Under the pieces are notes generated by a model. The model did no database searches, had not been told where the DNA came from, and saw nothing but the letters and a program-made list of their open reading frames with translations. A program made the position numbers and the translations under genes. This document shows positions 37,824 to 46,704 of a DNA stretch of 64,000 bases, piece by piece (the first letter of the stretch is position 1; every line of letters starts with the position of its first letter). Origin of the DNA: Pyrinomonadaceae bacterium (GTDB lineage Bacteria > Acidobacteriota > Blastocatellia > Pyrinomonadales > Pyrinomonadaceae); assembly GCA_028284415.1 (NCBI GenBank), contig JANQRU010000001.1, forward strand, positions 124,001-188,000, given 5' to 3'.

Positions 37824-38936
37824 TTGGATAGGAATTTCTCAAAAATTGATATAGAAATGACGCAACGTGCTTTGGAACTTGCGTCTTTTGGTATTGGACA
37901 GGTTTCGCCGAGTCCGCTTGTTGGTTGCGTGATTGTTTCCGAAAGTGGAGAAATTGTTGGTGAAGGTACATATCTTTATAAAAATATAACTCATGCCGAG
38001 GTGATAGCTTTAAATCAGGCAGGAGCAAAAGCTAAAGGTGGAACTGCATATGTTTCACTCGAACCTCATTCACATCATGGAAGAACACCGCCTTGCACTG
38101 AAGCACTCATAAATGCTGGTATAAAAAGAGTTGTTTGTCCGATTGAAGACCCAAATCCGCTTGTTTCAGGAAAAGGTTTTGATGTTTTGCGTCAAAATGG
38201 AATTGAAGTCTTAACTGGAATTCTAAAAGAAGAAGCCGAAAAACAAAACGAAAAATTTATTCACTGGCACAAAGTTGGAAGACCATTCGTACATTTGAAG
38301 ATGGCAATGTCTTTGGATGGTAGGATTGCAACTCGCACAGGTGATTCACAATGGATTACTAATGAAAAATCACGACAAAAAGTGCAAGATTTACGCTATG
38401 AATACGATGCAATTCTCATCGGTTCAAATACAGCATTTGTTGACAATCCATCTCTTACAGACCGAAGCAATAAGCCACGAAACAAAAAACTAACTAGGAT
38501 AGTCTTGGATAATAGTTTAAGGATGAACATAAACTCAAAACTTGTTCTTACGGCAAAAGAAACTCCAACGTGGGTTTTTACTGACTCAGATGATGAAGAA
38601 AAGATAAATCAACTAAAAGACGAAGGGGTTGAAGTTATACAAATTGCTGAGGGTGGTCGAAATCTACAAGGCATATTACATGAACTTACAAAAAGAGAAG
38701 TCCAAAGCGTATTAGTCGAAGGCGGTGCAGAAGTTGCAGGATCATTTTACGACGCAAATTTAATAGATAAAATCTCTTTTTTTTATGGTTCAGTTGTTAT
38801 TGGTGGAAAAGATGCTCCGACAGCAATTGGCGGAAAAGGCTCAAAAATGCTTAATTCAGCTACCAAATTAAGGGATTTAACGATTACAAAACATGATGAC
38901 GATATAGAATTAAATGGTTATCCATATGCAACTTAA
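37824..38936 (+). CDS. ribD: Bifunctional riboflavin biosynthesis protein RibD, altered deaminase site
   Basis: N-terminal pyrimidine deaminase (about residues 10-150) and C-terminal reductase (about 152-370, KMAMSLDGRIA, GDSQWITNEKSR). Converts the riboflavin precursor in two steps. The deaminase zinc site is unusual: HAE is present (His57), the second Cys is present (Cys91 in TPPC), but the first Cys of the usual EPCSH is His82 (EPHSH), and the NPLVGC motif reads SPLVGC. Spacing is normal. A TTG at 37824 gives a full N terminus; an ATG at 37857 would cut off 11 residues. No FMN riboswitch is seen upstream; the gene is coupled to ftsY. Confidence 0.88.
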   Translation: MDRNFSKIDIEMTQRALELASFGIGQVSPSPLVGCVIVSESGEIVGEGTYLYKNITHAEVIALNQAGAKAKGGTAYVSLEPHSHHGRTPPCTEALINAGIKRVVCPIEDPNPLVSGKGFDVLRQNGIEVLTGILKEEAEKQNEKFIHWHKVGRPFVHLKMAMSLDGRIATRTGDSQWITNEKSRQKVQDLRYEYDAILIGSNTAFVDNPSLTDRSNKPRNKKLTRIVLDNSLRMNINSKLVLTAKETPTWVFTDSDDEEKINQLKDEGVEVIQIAEGGRNLQGILHELTKREVQSVLVEGGAEVAGSFYDANLIDKISFFYGSVVIGGKDAPTAIGGKGSKMLNSATKLRDLTITKHDDDIELNGYPYAT

Positions 38937-38952
38937 TTTGTGAATTTATAAG

Positions 38953-39783
38953 ATGAAAAAAAAGCCATTCGCAAAAAAATCTCTCGGTCAGAATTTTCTC
39001 ATTGACCAAAATTATATTGACAAAATAATTACGGCTCTAAATCCTCAAAAAAATGAAACTATAGTTGAAATTGGTGCTGGCAGGGGAGCATTAACTAAAA
39101 AATTAGTTGAAAGGGCAGGAAAAGTCCTTGCGATAGAAATTGATAAAGATTTGACCCCCGTTTTGCTGAAGGAATTTGACCAGCAAGATAATTTTTTTTT
39201 GATACAACAGGATGCTTTAGAAATTAATTTTCAAAGTTTGATTTCTTTACAAAGTCCAAGTAAGCAAGCGAAATTGGTCGCTAATTTGCCATACTATATT
39301 TCAACTGCAATTCTTCAACATCTTATTCAATATAGAAATTCATTTACAGAGTTGATCTTAATGCTTCAAAAAGAGGTAGTAGAAAGAATTACTGCTTTCC
39401 CTGGGAATAAAGAAAGAGGTTATCTAACTGTTTTAACAGAAGCATACTTTGAAACAGAAAAACTTTTTGATGTGCCGCCAAATGCATTTCGACCAGTTCC
39501 AAAAGTTACAAGTAGTGTTATGCATCTGATAACAAGAAAAGGTGTTGGAAAAGATTTTGATGAGATAATTTTTAGAGAACTTGTTAGTTTAGGATTTAGA
39601 CAAAAACGTAAAACAATCCAAAATAATCTAAAAAATGCTCAAGGTGAGTTATTAGATTTATTTGAAAGGAGAAATGGAGTAGCAAACGTTTTGAAAAAAG
39701 CTCAAATTTATGAAAAAAGTAGGGCTGAAACTTTATCTTTGGATGAATGGAAATCACTTTGTAAATACTTAATTGATGAATAA
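38953..39783 (+). CDS. rsmA: 16S rRNA dimethyladenosine transferase RsmA (KsgA)
   Basis: Starts with the typical KKSLGQNFLID segment, then SAM-binding IVEIGAGRGALT, acidic AIEIDKD, and the catalytic NLPYYIST motif. Dimethylates two adjacent adenines near the 3' end of 16S rRNA. Length (276) is usual. Its stop overlaps the start of the Nudix-like gene, so the two are coupled. 16 bp after ribD. Confidence 0.94.
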   Translation: MKKKPFAKKSLGQNFLIDQNYIDKIITALNPQKNETIVEIGAGRGALTKKLVERAGKVLAIEIDKDLTPVLLKEFDQQDNFFLIQQDALEINFQSLISLQSPSKQAKLVANLPYYISTAILQHLIQYRNSFTELILMLQKEVVERITAFPGNKERGYLTVLTEAYFETEKLFDVPPNAFRPVPKVTSSVMHLITRKGVGKDFDEIIFRELVSLGFRQKRKTIQNNLKNAQGELLDLFERRNGVANVLKKAQIYEKSRAETLSLDEWKSLCKYLIDE

Positions 39784-40246
39784 AACTGTGTTAAAGACAA
39801 AATTACAAAAGCCGATTATAAAAGTTGTTGTAGCAGTTTTTAGTCAAAACAAGAAGAAGATTCTCTTTCAGTTAGACAACGAGAAAACTTTTTTAAGGTT
39901 TCCAGGAGGAAAACTCAAGTTTGGTGAGACATTTGAAGATTGCATTAAGAGGGAAATAGAAAAAGAAGAATACAAATTTAAGATAACAAACATAAAACCT
40001 TGGATACTTTTTGAGAATTTTTTTGAATGCGATGATTCACTTAATCACGAAATACTTATTATTCAATCCGCAAATTTATTGAATGAAGAAATTGAGTTTC
40101 CAATATCTCACATCGAAATTTCAGAAATTCAAATTGATTGGTTTGAAATTTCAGAGCTTTTTAAATATAAAGTAGTCCCGATTGGAATTAAAAAACTTTT
40201 AAATCTTGACATAGAATCAACCCACCATTACTCAAACTTTCAATGA
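39776..40246 (+). CDS. Nudix-like protein, degenerate Nudix box
   Basis: Nudix fold with box GKLKFGETFEDCIKREIEKE at about residues 45-64. The G-x5-E-x7-RE part fits, but the EE-x-G end is altered: Lys takes the place of the first Glu unless a residue is inserted, and the Gly is Tyr. So nucleoside-diphosphate hydrolysis may be lost or changed. The ATG at 39776 overlaps the last codons of rsmA by eight bases. I would not name a substrate. The rest of the protein is rich in Ile/Glu and resembles no group I can name. Confidence 0.7.
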   Translation: MNKTVLKTKLQKPIIKVVVAVFSQNKKKILFQLDNEKTFLRFPGGKLKFGETFEDCIKREIEKEEYKFKITNIKPWILFENFFECDDSLNHEILIIQSANLLNEEIEFPISHIEISEIQIDWFEISELFKYKVVPIGIKKLLNLDIESTHHYSNFQ

Positions 40247-40319
40247 AATTTTTCTCTAACTTATTGACAAGAAATAATTTATTATTAACAATTTTGGAGA
40301 GATATGTGGGTTTCAGGTA

Positions 40320-41165
40320 ATGGAAAATAACAAATCTAATCAAAAAACAACTGTAAAACAAAAAATTTGGGAATTAGTTGAAGCAACAGATCATGAAGAC
40401 AAACCAAAGAAAGATTTAGATTATTTTGATTGGTTTATATTGATTTTGATTTTGCTCAATGCAGTGGCTGTTATTCTTGAGACAGTTAAATCAATTGATC
40501 AGAGATTTGGGGATTATTTTCTGGCTTTTGAAATTTTTTCAGTCATAATTTTTACGATTGAGTACGTAACTAGAATTTGGGCATGCACGAGTCAGCCTGA
40601 ATACTCACATCCTGTTTGGGGACGCATAAAATTTATTTTCACACCAATGGCGATAATTGATTTACTTGCTATCTTGCCATTTTATCTTGCATTCACAACG
40701 CTTGATTTGCGGTTTATCAGAACTTTAAGAATTTTCCGCCTTTTGCGTTTGATGAAATTAATGCGTTATTCATCATCAATTTCTTTGTTTGGAAAAGTTC
40801 TAAAAAATAGGAAAGAAGAATTAATTGTAACTGCTTCAATAGTTTTTGTATTGATGGTTCTCTCAGCTTCATTTATGTATTTTGCCGAACACCAAGCCCA
40901 ACCTGAAGCTTTTCCTGATATACCAACTTCTATGTGGTGGTCAATTGTAACACTTACAACCGTTGGTTATGGAGATGTTTTTCCAATTACAACTTTAGGT
41001 AGGATATTTGCAGCTGTAATCGCAGTTTTAGGAATAGGGATGTTCGCTTTGCCAACAGGCATTCTGGGAGCAAGCTTTGTTGAGGAATTGGAAAAACAAA
41101 GACTTGAATTAAATGCCAAAAAAGAAAAGAAAAAGTGTAAACATTGCGGTGAACTTATTGAATAA
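40320..41165 (+). CDS. Voltage-gated potassium channel
   Basis: Six transmembrane helices. The fourth has regularly spaced arginines (LRFIRTLRIFRLLRLMKLMR), i.e. a voltage sensor; the pore loop has the filter TVGYGD. Assembles as a tetramer in the inner membrane. The last residues, KCKHCGEL, hold a single CxxC, half a zinc ribbon, so two subunits could share a zinc ion. Preceded by AGG four bases before the ATG, and followed by the convergent VWA gene four bases after the stop. Confidence 0.9.
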   Translation: MENNKSNQKTTVKQKIWELVEATDHEDKPKKDLDYFDWFILILILLNAVAVILETVKSIDQRFGDYFLAFEIFSVIIFTIEYVTRIWACTSQPEYSHPVWGRIKFIFTPMAIIDLLAILPFYLAFTTLDLRFIRTLRIFRLLRLMKLMRYSSSISLFGKVLKNRKEELIVTASIVFVLMVLSASFMYFAEHQAQPEAFPDIPTSMWWSIVTLTTVGYGDVFPITTLGRIFAAVIAVLGIGMFALPTGILGASFVEELEKQRLELNAKKEKKKCKHCGELIE

Positions 41166-41169
41166 AAAG

Positions 41170-42138
41170 TTACTTAGCCCTATAAGTTTTCCTTGCTCTT
41201 ACGGATATTTTCTTTTTATCAACTTCAACTTTTATTTTATGAATCGTTCCTGATTCCCCATTTTTAGTCGGGTAATATCCAAGCCGATACTGATTTCTTA
41301 GTTCACTTGTAATTGTTTTGAAAGTTTTTCTGAGGTCATCGACATTTTTTTTGTAAAAACGTCCTGCCGTGATCTCGGACATATATTTTAGATACTCTTC
41401 TGCTTCTTTGTTCATTCGATCTTGTCGAGTATTTCTACGACGTGGAAAATTTCTACCCCAACGACCTCTACCCCAACGGCGTCTTTGACCTAAACCTGTT
41501 TTGTAAAATACTGAATAAACAAGAACATCGGATTCTTCGAGTCTGTTCAAAAGTCCATCTTCGGAATAATAACTTCCAAAATCCTTCCCGTCTGTCAAAA
41601 CTATAATTGCTTTTCGTCCTTTTACGTTTTTGAAAGAATTTTGAACAGCATCAATTACTGCATCACGCATAACTGTTCCAATGTCATACCCAATATCAAC
41701 GCTGCGAATGGCTCTTTCTAATTGGATGCGATTTGAGGTTAAATTTGTGATGACATTAATTTCTGCATCAAAAGTTATAACTGATGCTTTATCAGACTTT
41801 TCCAGAAGATAAATAAAATCTATAGCAGCTTTTTTTATTAAATCAATTACATTCCTAGTGCTTTTGCTCGTATCAAGCAGAAGAGCGATGTTCAAAGGTT
41901 CCTTCTCATTTCCAAAAAAACTAATTTCTTGTTTTTCTCCATCCTGAAAAAGTTTAAAGTTACTTTTTTTCAAGTTTGGTATGTATCTGCCATTTCTATC
42001 ACTTACGATTACTGGCACACTTACGTAAGTAGTATCAACCTTAATTATTTCATCTGCATCTTCGTTTTGTGCATAAATGTGTAATTGAGATGAGAAAAAT
42101 ATCAGCAAAGGGAAAAACAGGAAAAATTTAGAACGCAT
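41170..42138 (-). CDS. Secreted VWFA-related acidobacterial-type protein
   Basis: Signal peptide (MRSKFFLFFPLLIFFSSQLH) followed by the stretch VDTTYVSVPVIVSDRNGRYI and LFQDGEKQEISFF, then a von Willebrand A domain (about residues 84-240) with the metal-site motif DTSKS and later TDGKD. This layout is that of the VWFA-related family typical of Acidobacteria. A very basic insert (RRRWGRGRWGRN and RRRNTRQDR) lies about 218-240. Ends with a small C-terminal beta segment (YRLGYYPTKNG). Role unknown; probably protein contacts in the envelope. A second member is at 59952. Confidence 0.88.
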   Translation of the reverse strand: MRSKFFLFFPLLIFFSSQLHIYAQNEDADEIIKVDTTYVSVPVIVSDRNGRYIPNLKKSNFKLFQDGEKQEISFFGNEKEPLNIALLLDTSKSTRNVIDLIKKAAIDFIYLLEKSDKASVITFDAEINVITNLTSNRIQLERAIRSVDIGYDIGTVMRDAVIDAVQNSFKNVKGRKAIIVLTDGKDFGSYYSEDGLLNRLEESDVLVYSVFYKTGLGQRRRWGRGRWGRNFPRRRNTRQDRMNKEAEEYLKYMSEITAGRFYKKNVDDLRKTFKTITSELRNQYRLGYYPTKNGESGTIHKIKVEVDKKKISVRARKTYRAK

Positions 42139-42280
42139 TTTATATCCTCTGAAAATTCTTATATTTTTTTGACGAATTTAATGTTGGAAAAGTCTGAATA
42201 ATTTACGGTTGAAAAAAATATGTGTGTTTATGTTAGACTTATCTTTTTAGTAAATAACTTAAGGGTTTTCATTTTAATCT

Positions 42281-43939
42281 GTGGATAAATTAGAAATAAT
42301 TCCTCTTGGCGGGATCGGCGAATTCGGTATGAATTGTCTGGGAATTCGTTACGCTGATGAGATGATTGTTATAGATACTGGAATGGGGTTTCCCGAAGAA
42401 ACTCCATATGGGGTTGATATTTCCATACCAAATTTCGATTTTTTAGATGAGTACAAGGATTATATAACAGCACTTTTTTTAACTCATGGACACGAAGATC
42501 ACATAGGCTCAACCCCCTATTTCTTAAAGAAATTTAATGTCCCTGTTTATGGTTCTCAGCTAACTTTAGCTTTTATCGAAAGAAAATTAGAAGAGCACAA
42601 AATGCTTGATGAGGTTTTGATGCATCGTGTTAAAGCCAATGACGTGGCTGAGGTTGGAAATTTTGCAGTCGAATTTATTCATGCATCACATTCTTTGGTT
42701 GATTGTTTTTCATTAGCTGTAAACACACCTGTCGGAACGGTCATACATACGGGAGACTATAAGATTGATGACACACCTGTGATCGGAGAGCCGTATGACC
42801 TTGAAACCTTAGGCGATTATGGCAAAAAAGGCGTTTTAGCACTTTTGGCAGATTCCACAAACGCAACAGTGCCGGGCAGAACACCATCCGAGGAAGCAGT
42901 AATTCCGGACTTTGAAGATATTTTTGAAGAGGCAGAAGGTCGTATAATCGTTACAACTTTTTCTTCTTCCATACACCGCCTTCAGATTGTTTTTGACCTT
43001 GCCTACGAATTTGGAAGAAAAGTCTGTGTTCTTGGTCGCTCAATGATGAATAATGTTGAGGTTGCATCCGAACTAAATCTTTTGAATATTCAGCATAACA
43101 CTCTGATTGGTTTGAGTGAATCAAGACAAATAAATGATGATGAAATTGTTTATCTAGTAACTGGTTCTCAAGGAGAATCGCGTGCAGTTATGTGGAATCT
43201 TGCGACTCAATCATATAAAGGATTATCAATTGAACCGGGCGACACCATAGTTTTGTCTGCACGAATCATTCCTGGCAATGAAAAAAGGATTTCAAAAATG
43301 ATCGGTGCGATATATCGTCGCGGCGGAAACATAATCGAAGAAAAGCGACGTCTCATTCATGTTTCGGGTCATGCTTCACAGGAAGATATTAGAATTATGA
43401 CCGAAACAGCAAAACCAAAATTTTTGATCCCGATACACGGTGAATATAGAATGCTCTTTCGTCACAAGGAATTTGCAAAAAATCATCTGGGTTTTACAGA
43501 TGAAAATGTAGTTTTAATAGAAAATGGTGATATTCTCGAACTAACAAGAGACTCTGCAAATATCATCGAAAAAAATGACATCGGAAAAACATTTATAGAT
43601 GGTGCGGCTTATGATGAGATAAAATACGATATTGTTCGTGAACGCAAAAAACTTGCATATAGTGGTGTTGTTTCATTAGTTGTTTCACTCGACAAAAAAA
43701 CAAAAGAATTAAAATCGAGACCTGATATTAAGATACAAGGTGTTGCAAGAATAAATCCTCTCAACGGAACTCTACAAAGTGCCAGAGAATCAGTAGCAGA
43801 GGCTATTGAAAATATGTCTTTACAAGAATTAAATAATGAATCATTATTAACTGAAAATCTAAGAGTTCATTTAATGAGATTCATACAAAAACAAACAGGT
43901 ACAAGACCTGTTGTAGTGCCAACAATAATCGAAATTTGA
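42281..43939 (+). CDS. rnj: Ribonuclease J
   Basis: Metallo-beta-lactamase/beta-CASP RNase with THGHEDHIG zinc motif, GDYKID, the beta-CASP segments (SGHASQEDI, PIHGEYRM) and a C-terminal domain (about residues 450-552). 5'-3' exo- and endoribonuclease in RNA turnover. GTG start at 42281 lacks a strong ribosome binding site. Long leader of about 140 bp, divergent to the VWA gene. Length (552) is normal. Confidence 0.94.
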   Translation: MDKLEIIPLGGIGEFGMNCLGIRYADEMIVIDTGMGFPEETPYGVDISIPNFDFLDEYKDYITALFLTHGHEDHIGSTPYFLKKFNVPVYGSQLTLAFIERKLEEHKMLDEVLMHRVKANDVAEVGNFAVEFIHASHSLVDCFSLAVNTPVGTVIHTGDYKIDDTPVIGEPYDLETLGDYGKKGVLALLADSTNATVPGRTPSEEAVIPDFEDIFEEAEGRIIVTTFSSSIHRLQIVFDLAYEFGRKVCVLGRSMMNNVEVASELNLLNIQHNTLIGLSESRQINDDEIVYLVTGSQGESRAVMWNLATQSYKGLSIEPGDTIVLSARIIPGNEKRISKMIGAIYRRGGNIIEEKRRLIHVSGHASQEDIRIMTETAKPKFLIPIHGEYRMLFRHKEFAKNHLGFTDENVVLIENGDILELTRDSANIIEKNDIGKTFIDGAAYDEIKYDIVRERKKLAYSGVVSLVVSLDKKTKELKSRPDIKIQGVARINPLNGTLQSARESVAEAIENMSLQELNNESLLTENLRVHLMRFIQKQTGTRPVVVPTIIEI

Positions 43940-44003
43940 AGTGAGTTTTTGATAAGCACGCAATCGAAAAGTAAACATTTAATTAATTAGGAGGAAAACT
44001 AAA

Positions 44004-44231
44004 ATGGGTTTTTTAATGTTTCAAGAAGAATTAATTCCGATAGCTATAGGATTGGTATTTTTAGTCATCGGGCTGGCATTTTTTGCAGTATGGGTCTGGT
44101 CTTTGATTGACGTTATTCGTAGCGACTTTAAGGGTGAGAATGACAAGCTTATTTGGATATTGGTTATAGTTTTAGCTGGCATACTCGGCTCTGTAATATA
44201 CTTTTTTGTTGGCAGAAAAAATAAAATTTAA
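44004..44231 (+). CDS. Small PLDc_N-type membrane protein
   Basis: 75 residues with two transmembrane helices (about 11-35 and 51-68) and the segment VWSLIDVIRSDFKGENDKLI, which matches the phospholipase D N-terminal (PLDc_N) domain found as a stand-alone small protein. Excellent ribosome binding site (AGGAGG). Its stop and the next ATG overlap by one base (TAATG). Confidence 0.85.
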   Translation: MGFLMFQEELIPIAIGLVFLVIGLAFFAVWVWSLIDVIRSDFKGENDKLIWILVIVLAGILGSVIYFFVGRKNKI

Positions 44232-44671
44232 TGGCACTTGATTCAGTTTCATTATTAAAAAAAACAAGGGTTGAAGTCTCACCTGAGACTTTTGCTGTTA
44301 TATCTTTACGGAGTGAGGAGTGGTTGAAATTACTGGAAAATCCTGAATTATCACCACGTATGCAAACTCCATTTATGATTTTCAAGGACAAGTGGGAGGT
44401 TACACTTGTCCTTGATGACATAGATTTCGGTACGATCAAACACGCTATCAGAGATGCAAAGATCGAAAGGAATTTTAGAATTTTAAGCTTTGATGTGGAT
44501 TTACCATTTGATGTAGTTGGTTTTATGGCTAGAATCGCGAAAATTTTTGCTGAAAGTGAGATTTCTATACTTCCCATATCTTCTTTTTCGAGAGATCACG
44601 TTTTGATAAAGCAGGATGATTTAGCTAAAGCTTTAAAGGCTCTGAGAGGGCATATTGATGAAATTTGTTAG
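44231..44671 (+). CDS. ACT-domain protein
   Basis: 146 residues resembling two tandem ACT-like folds (DUF2241/CASTOR-like group), with the second half DLPFDVVGFMARIAKIFAES and ISILPISSFSRDHVLIK being the clearest ACT segment. Usually binds amino acids and regulates partners. Translated with the PLDc_N gene upstream and the small membrane gene downstream (stop then ATG with no gap). Confidence 0.8.
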   Translation: MALDSVSLLKKTRVEVSPETFAVISLRSEEWLKLLENPELSPRMQTPFMIFKDKWEVTLVLDDIDFGTIKHAIRDAKIERNFRILSFDVDLPFDVVGFMARIAKIFAESEISILPISSFSRDHVLIKQDDLAKALKALRGHIDEIC

Positions 44672-44956
44672 ATGCGAACTTCTACTTTTTTATTAATATG
44701 CTCAGGAATTGCAACAATTCTGGTTCTATCAGTTCAATATCTGTTGCAAAGGTTAGGGTTTTACCCACCTTATTTGGATTGGATTATTTTTGACTTCATC
44801 AAAATAGCTTTTTTTGTTCCGATCGTAGCTTTTGCCTTGAACCCTTTGAATAAAAAGCTTCGAGATAGAAGAAAAATACAGGGCAGGGACATAGATGCAG
44901 AAGAAATGTATGAAACTGAATCAGGATTTCTCTCCCTTACCGAAAAAGATAAATAA
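44672..44956 (+). CDS. Small two-helix membrane protein, unknown
   Basis: 94 residues with hydrophobic segments about 6-25 and 42-60, then a charged tail (RDRRKIQGRDIDAEEMYETE). No family recognised. ATG directly follows the stop of the ACT gene. The predicted protein and its position suggest an operon PLDc_N - ACT - this gene. Confidence 0.6.
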   Translation: MRTSTFLLICSGIATILVLSVQYLLQRLGFYPPYLDWIIFDFIKIAFFVPIVAFALNPLNKKLRDRRKIQGRDIDAEEMYETESGFLSLTEKDK

Positions 44957-45041
44957 CCTCGCAAGTATTTAAGTAATAAGCGTTCTCAATGTGGCGAAAG
45001 AGAAAATGTTTCTCTTCAAATTTAAGCAAAAAGGAGAAGCT

Positions 45042-45764
45042 ATGAATAATTCATTCTTAAATAACATTGCATTACTATTGATTTTTACCCTAACTGCTTG
45101 CAATCTAAATGCATCGGACAATCAAAATAATAATTTAAATACAAATTCCAAAGAGGTTGAAAACTCCAGTATTGAAATAATGGAAGTCGCCGAGCATCAA
45201 GTGTTTTGTGAGCAAATGGTTCCCAGAAAATGCTTGTATGTAAAAAGAGAAGGCAAGAAAGGTTTTCGTGCATTGTGGGATAATATAGAAAATTTTGAAT
45301 ACATTTCTGGATATAAATACAAACTAAGGGTTGAGGTGCAAAGAAACCCAAGACCTGCAAAAGATACATCAGGATTTAAGTATTTCTTAAAAGAAATTGT
45401 TAGCCGAGAAAAAGTTGAAGTAGATAAGGTTTCAAATTTGTATTTAAGTAAGTGGTATTTAACTCACATAAAAGGCAAAAAAGTTGAAAATGCAAAGCCT
45501 TATTTAGTGTTCAAAAAGAGTGATAAAGGTTTTTATGGCAGGACTGGATGTAACAGTCTTAGTGGTCAATATCTTCTGGATGGAAACAGTATTGAATTGT
45601 CCAGAATGCGTATGACAAAAAGAGCTTGTCCAAACATGCAAAATATCGAAACTTCTTTCACTCAAAAATTAAAGGAAGCTGATGAAATCGAAGCTCAAAA
45701 AGACAGACTTTATTTCAAGAATAATGGCGTTGTATTACTTGAATTTAAGTCTAATTGGAGTTAA
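45042..45764 (+). CDS. Lipoprotein with DUF4377 and META domains
   Basis: A frame opens at 44991, but AAGGAGAAG just before the ATG at 45042 and a clean lipoprotein signal with lipobox LTAC decide the start. After the Cys, an Asn/Ser-rich spacer leads to a DUF4377-like domain (VFCEQMVPRKCLYVKREGKK, about residues 50-110) and a META/HslJ-like domain (about 130-240; TGCNSLSGQY, MRMTKRACPN). Both often occur together in outer-membrane lipoproteins. Function unknown; META proteins have been tied to stress and drug tolerance. Confidence 0.82.
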   Translation: MNNSFLNNIALLLIFTLTACNLNASDNQNNNLNTNSKEVENSSIEIMEVAEHQVFCEQMVPRKCLYVKREGKKGFRALWDNIENFEYISGYKYKLRVEVQRNPRPAKDTSGFKYFLKEIVSREKVEVDKVSNLYLSKWYLTHIKGKKVENAKPYLVFKKSDKGFYGRTGCNSLSGQYLLDGNSIELSRMRMTKRACPNMQNIETSFTQKLKEADEIEAQKDRLYFKNNGVVLLEFKSNWS

Positions 45765-45785
45765 TTCTTCAATAATTTATTTTAC

Positions 45786-45836
45786 AAAGCTGTAATTTCT
45801 TATTAATGTGAATTAATTTGTACTTACGGCTTTTTT
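45786..45836 (+). terminator. Terminator-like hairpin just before the SDR gene
   Basis: Outer stem 45786-45795 with 45824-45833 (one G-U pair), inner ATTAAT-GTGA-ATTAAT hairpin, then TTTTTT. It ends only four bases before the next ATG. Confidence 0.65.
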
Positions 45837-45839
45837 ATT

Positions 45840-46613
45840 ATGGGATTTTGGAAGGACAAAGTAATTTTGCTGACAGGGGCTTCGAGTGGTATTGGTGAAG
45901 CTTTAGCTTACGCAATGGCAAAACGTGGGGCGATAATTGGATTGTTAGCCCGAAGGGAAGAATTATTAGTCCCAATCAAAGAAAAAATAGAACAAAACGG
46001 CGGCATTGCCAGATTTTTCATTTGCGATGTCACAGATAAAGAAAAAGTTTTTGATGCAGCTAATTCACTTAGAGATGAATTTGGGCAAGTTGATCTCATG
46101 ATTGCCAATGCAGGCATTGGTGGTAATAACAAAGAAACCAGAACTTTAAAACCTGAGGCAGTTAAAAAAGTTATAGATATAAATTTGATTGGAGCAGTTA
46201 ATTCAGTTTCTGCAGTTTTACCAGATATGCTCAAAAGAAAAAGCGGGCAATTAGTGGCTATTTCAAGTCTTGCAGGATTTAGAGGACTTCCCAAATCTGC
46301 GGCATATTCAGCAAGCAAAGCTGGTATGACAGCCTTTTTTGAGAGTGTTAGATTGGATGTCCAACAAAAAGGAATTGCCGTAACGATAATTCAACCAGGA
46401 TTTATCAAAACACCCCTAACATCTGGTCGCACAAATAAAATGCCCTTTTTAATGGAGTTAGATGATGCCGTTCCATTATTCTTAAAAGCAATTGAAAAAA
46501 AAAAGAAATTCGCCGCTTTTCCTTGGCAATTAGCTAACTTTGTTTGTCTTGGAAGAATTTTTCCCGCCTGGCTTTATGACCGAATTGCAGGTCGTGCCAA
46601 ATTCCGAGAATAA
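45840..46613 (+). CDS. Short-chain dehydrogenase/reductase
   Basis: Classical SDR: cofactor motif TGASSGIG, NAGIG, and catalytic Ser/Tyr/Lys (AISSLAG, YSASK). NAD(P)-binding; the Arg after the beta2 position (LARREE) suggests NADPH. Substrate cannot be told. Hydrophobic C-terminal helix (LANFVCLGRIFPAWLYD) could touch the membrane. A T run of a hairpin ends four bases before the ATG, leaving no room for a Shine-Dalgarno sequence. Confidence 0.9.
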   Translation: MGFWKDKVILLTGASSGIGEALAYAMAKRGAIIGLLARREELLVPIKEKIEQNGGIARFFICDVTDKEKVFDAANSLRDEFGQVDLMIANAGIGGNNKETRTLKPEAVKKVIDINLIGAVNSVSAVLPDMLKRKSGQLVAISSLAGFRGLPKSAAYSASKAGMTAFFESVRLDVQQKGIAVTIIQPGFIKTPLTSGRTNKMPFLMELDDAVPLFLKAIEKKKKFAAFPWQLANFVCLGRIFPAWLYDRIAGRAKFRE

Positions 46614-46704
46614 TTTACAATACTACTTTTGACGAACTTTGAGAAAAATAAGAAAATTCTTAAAGTTTTTTTCATAAATATCAATCAAACTCCCAACCTA
46701 ATCT

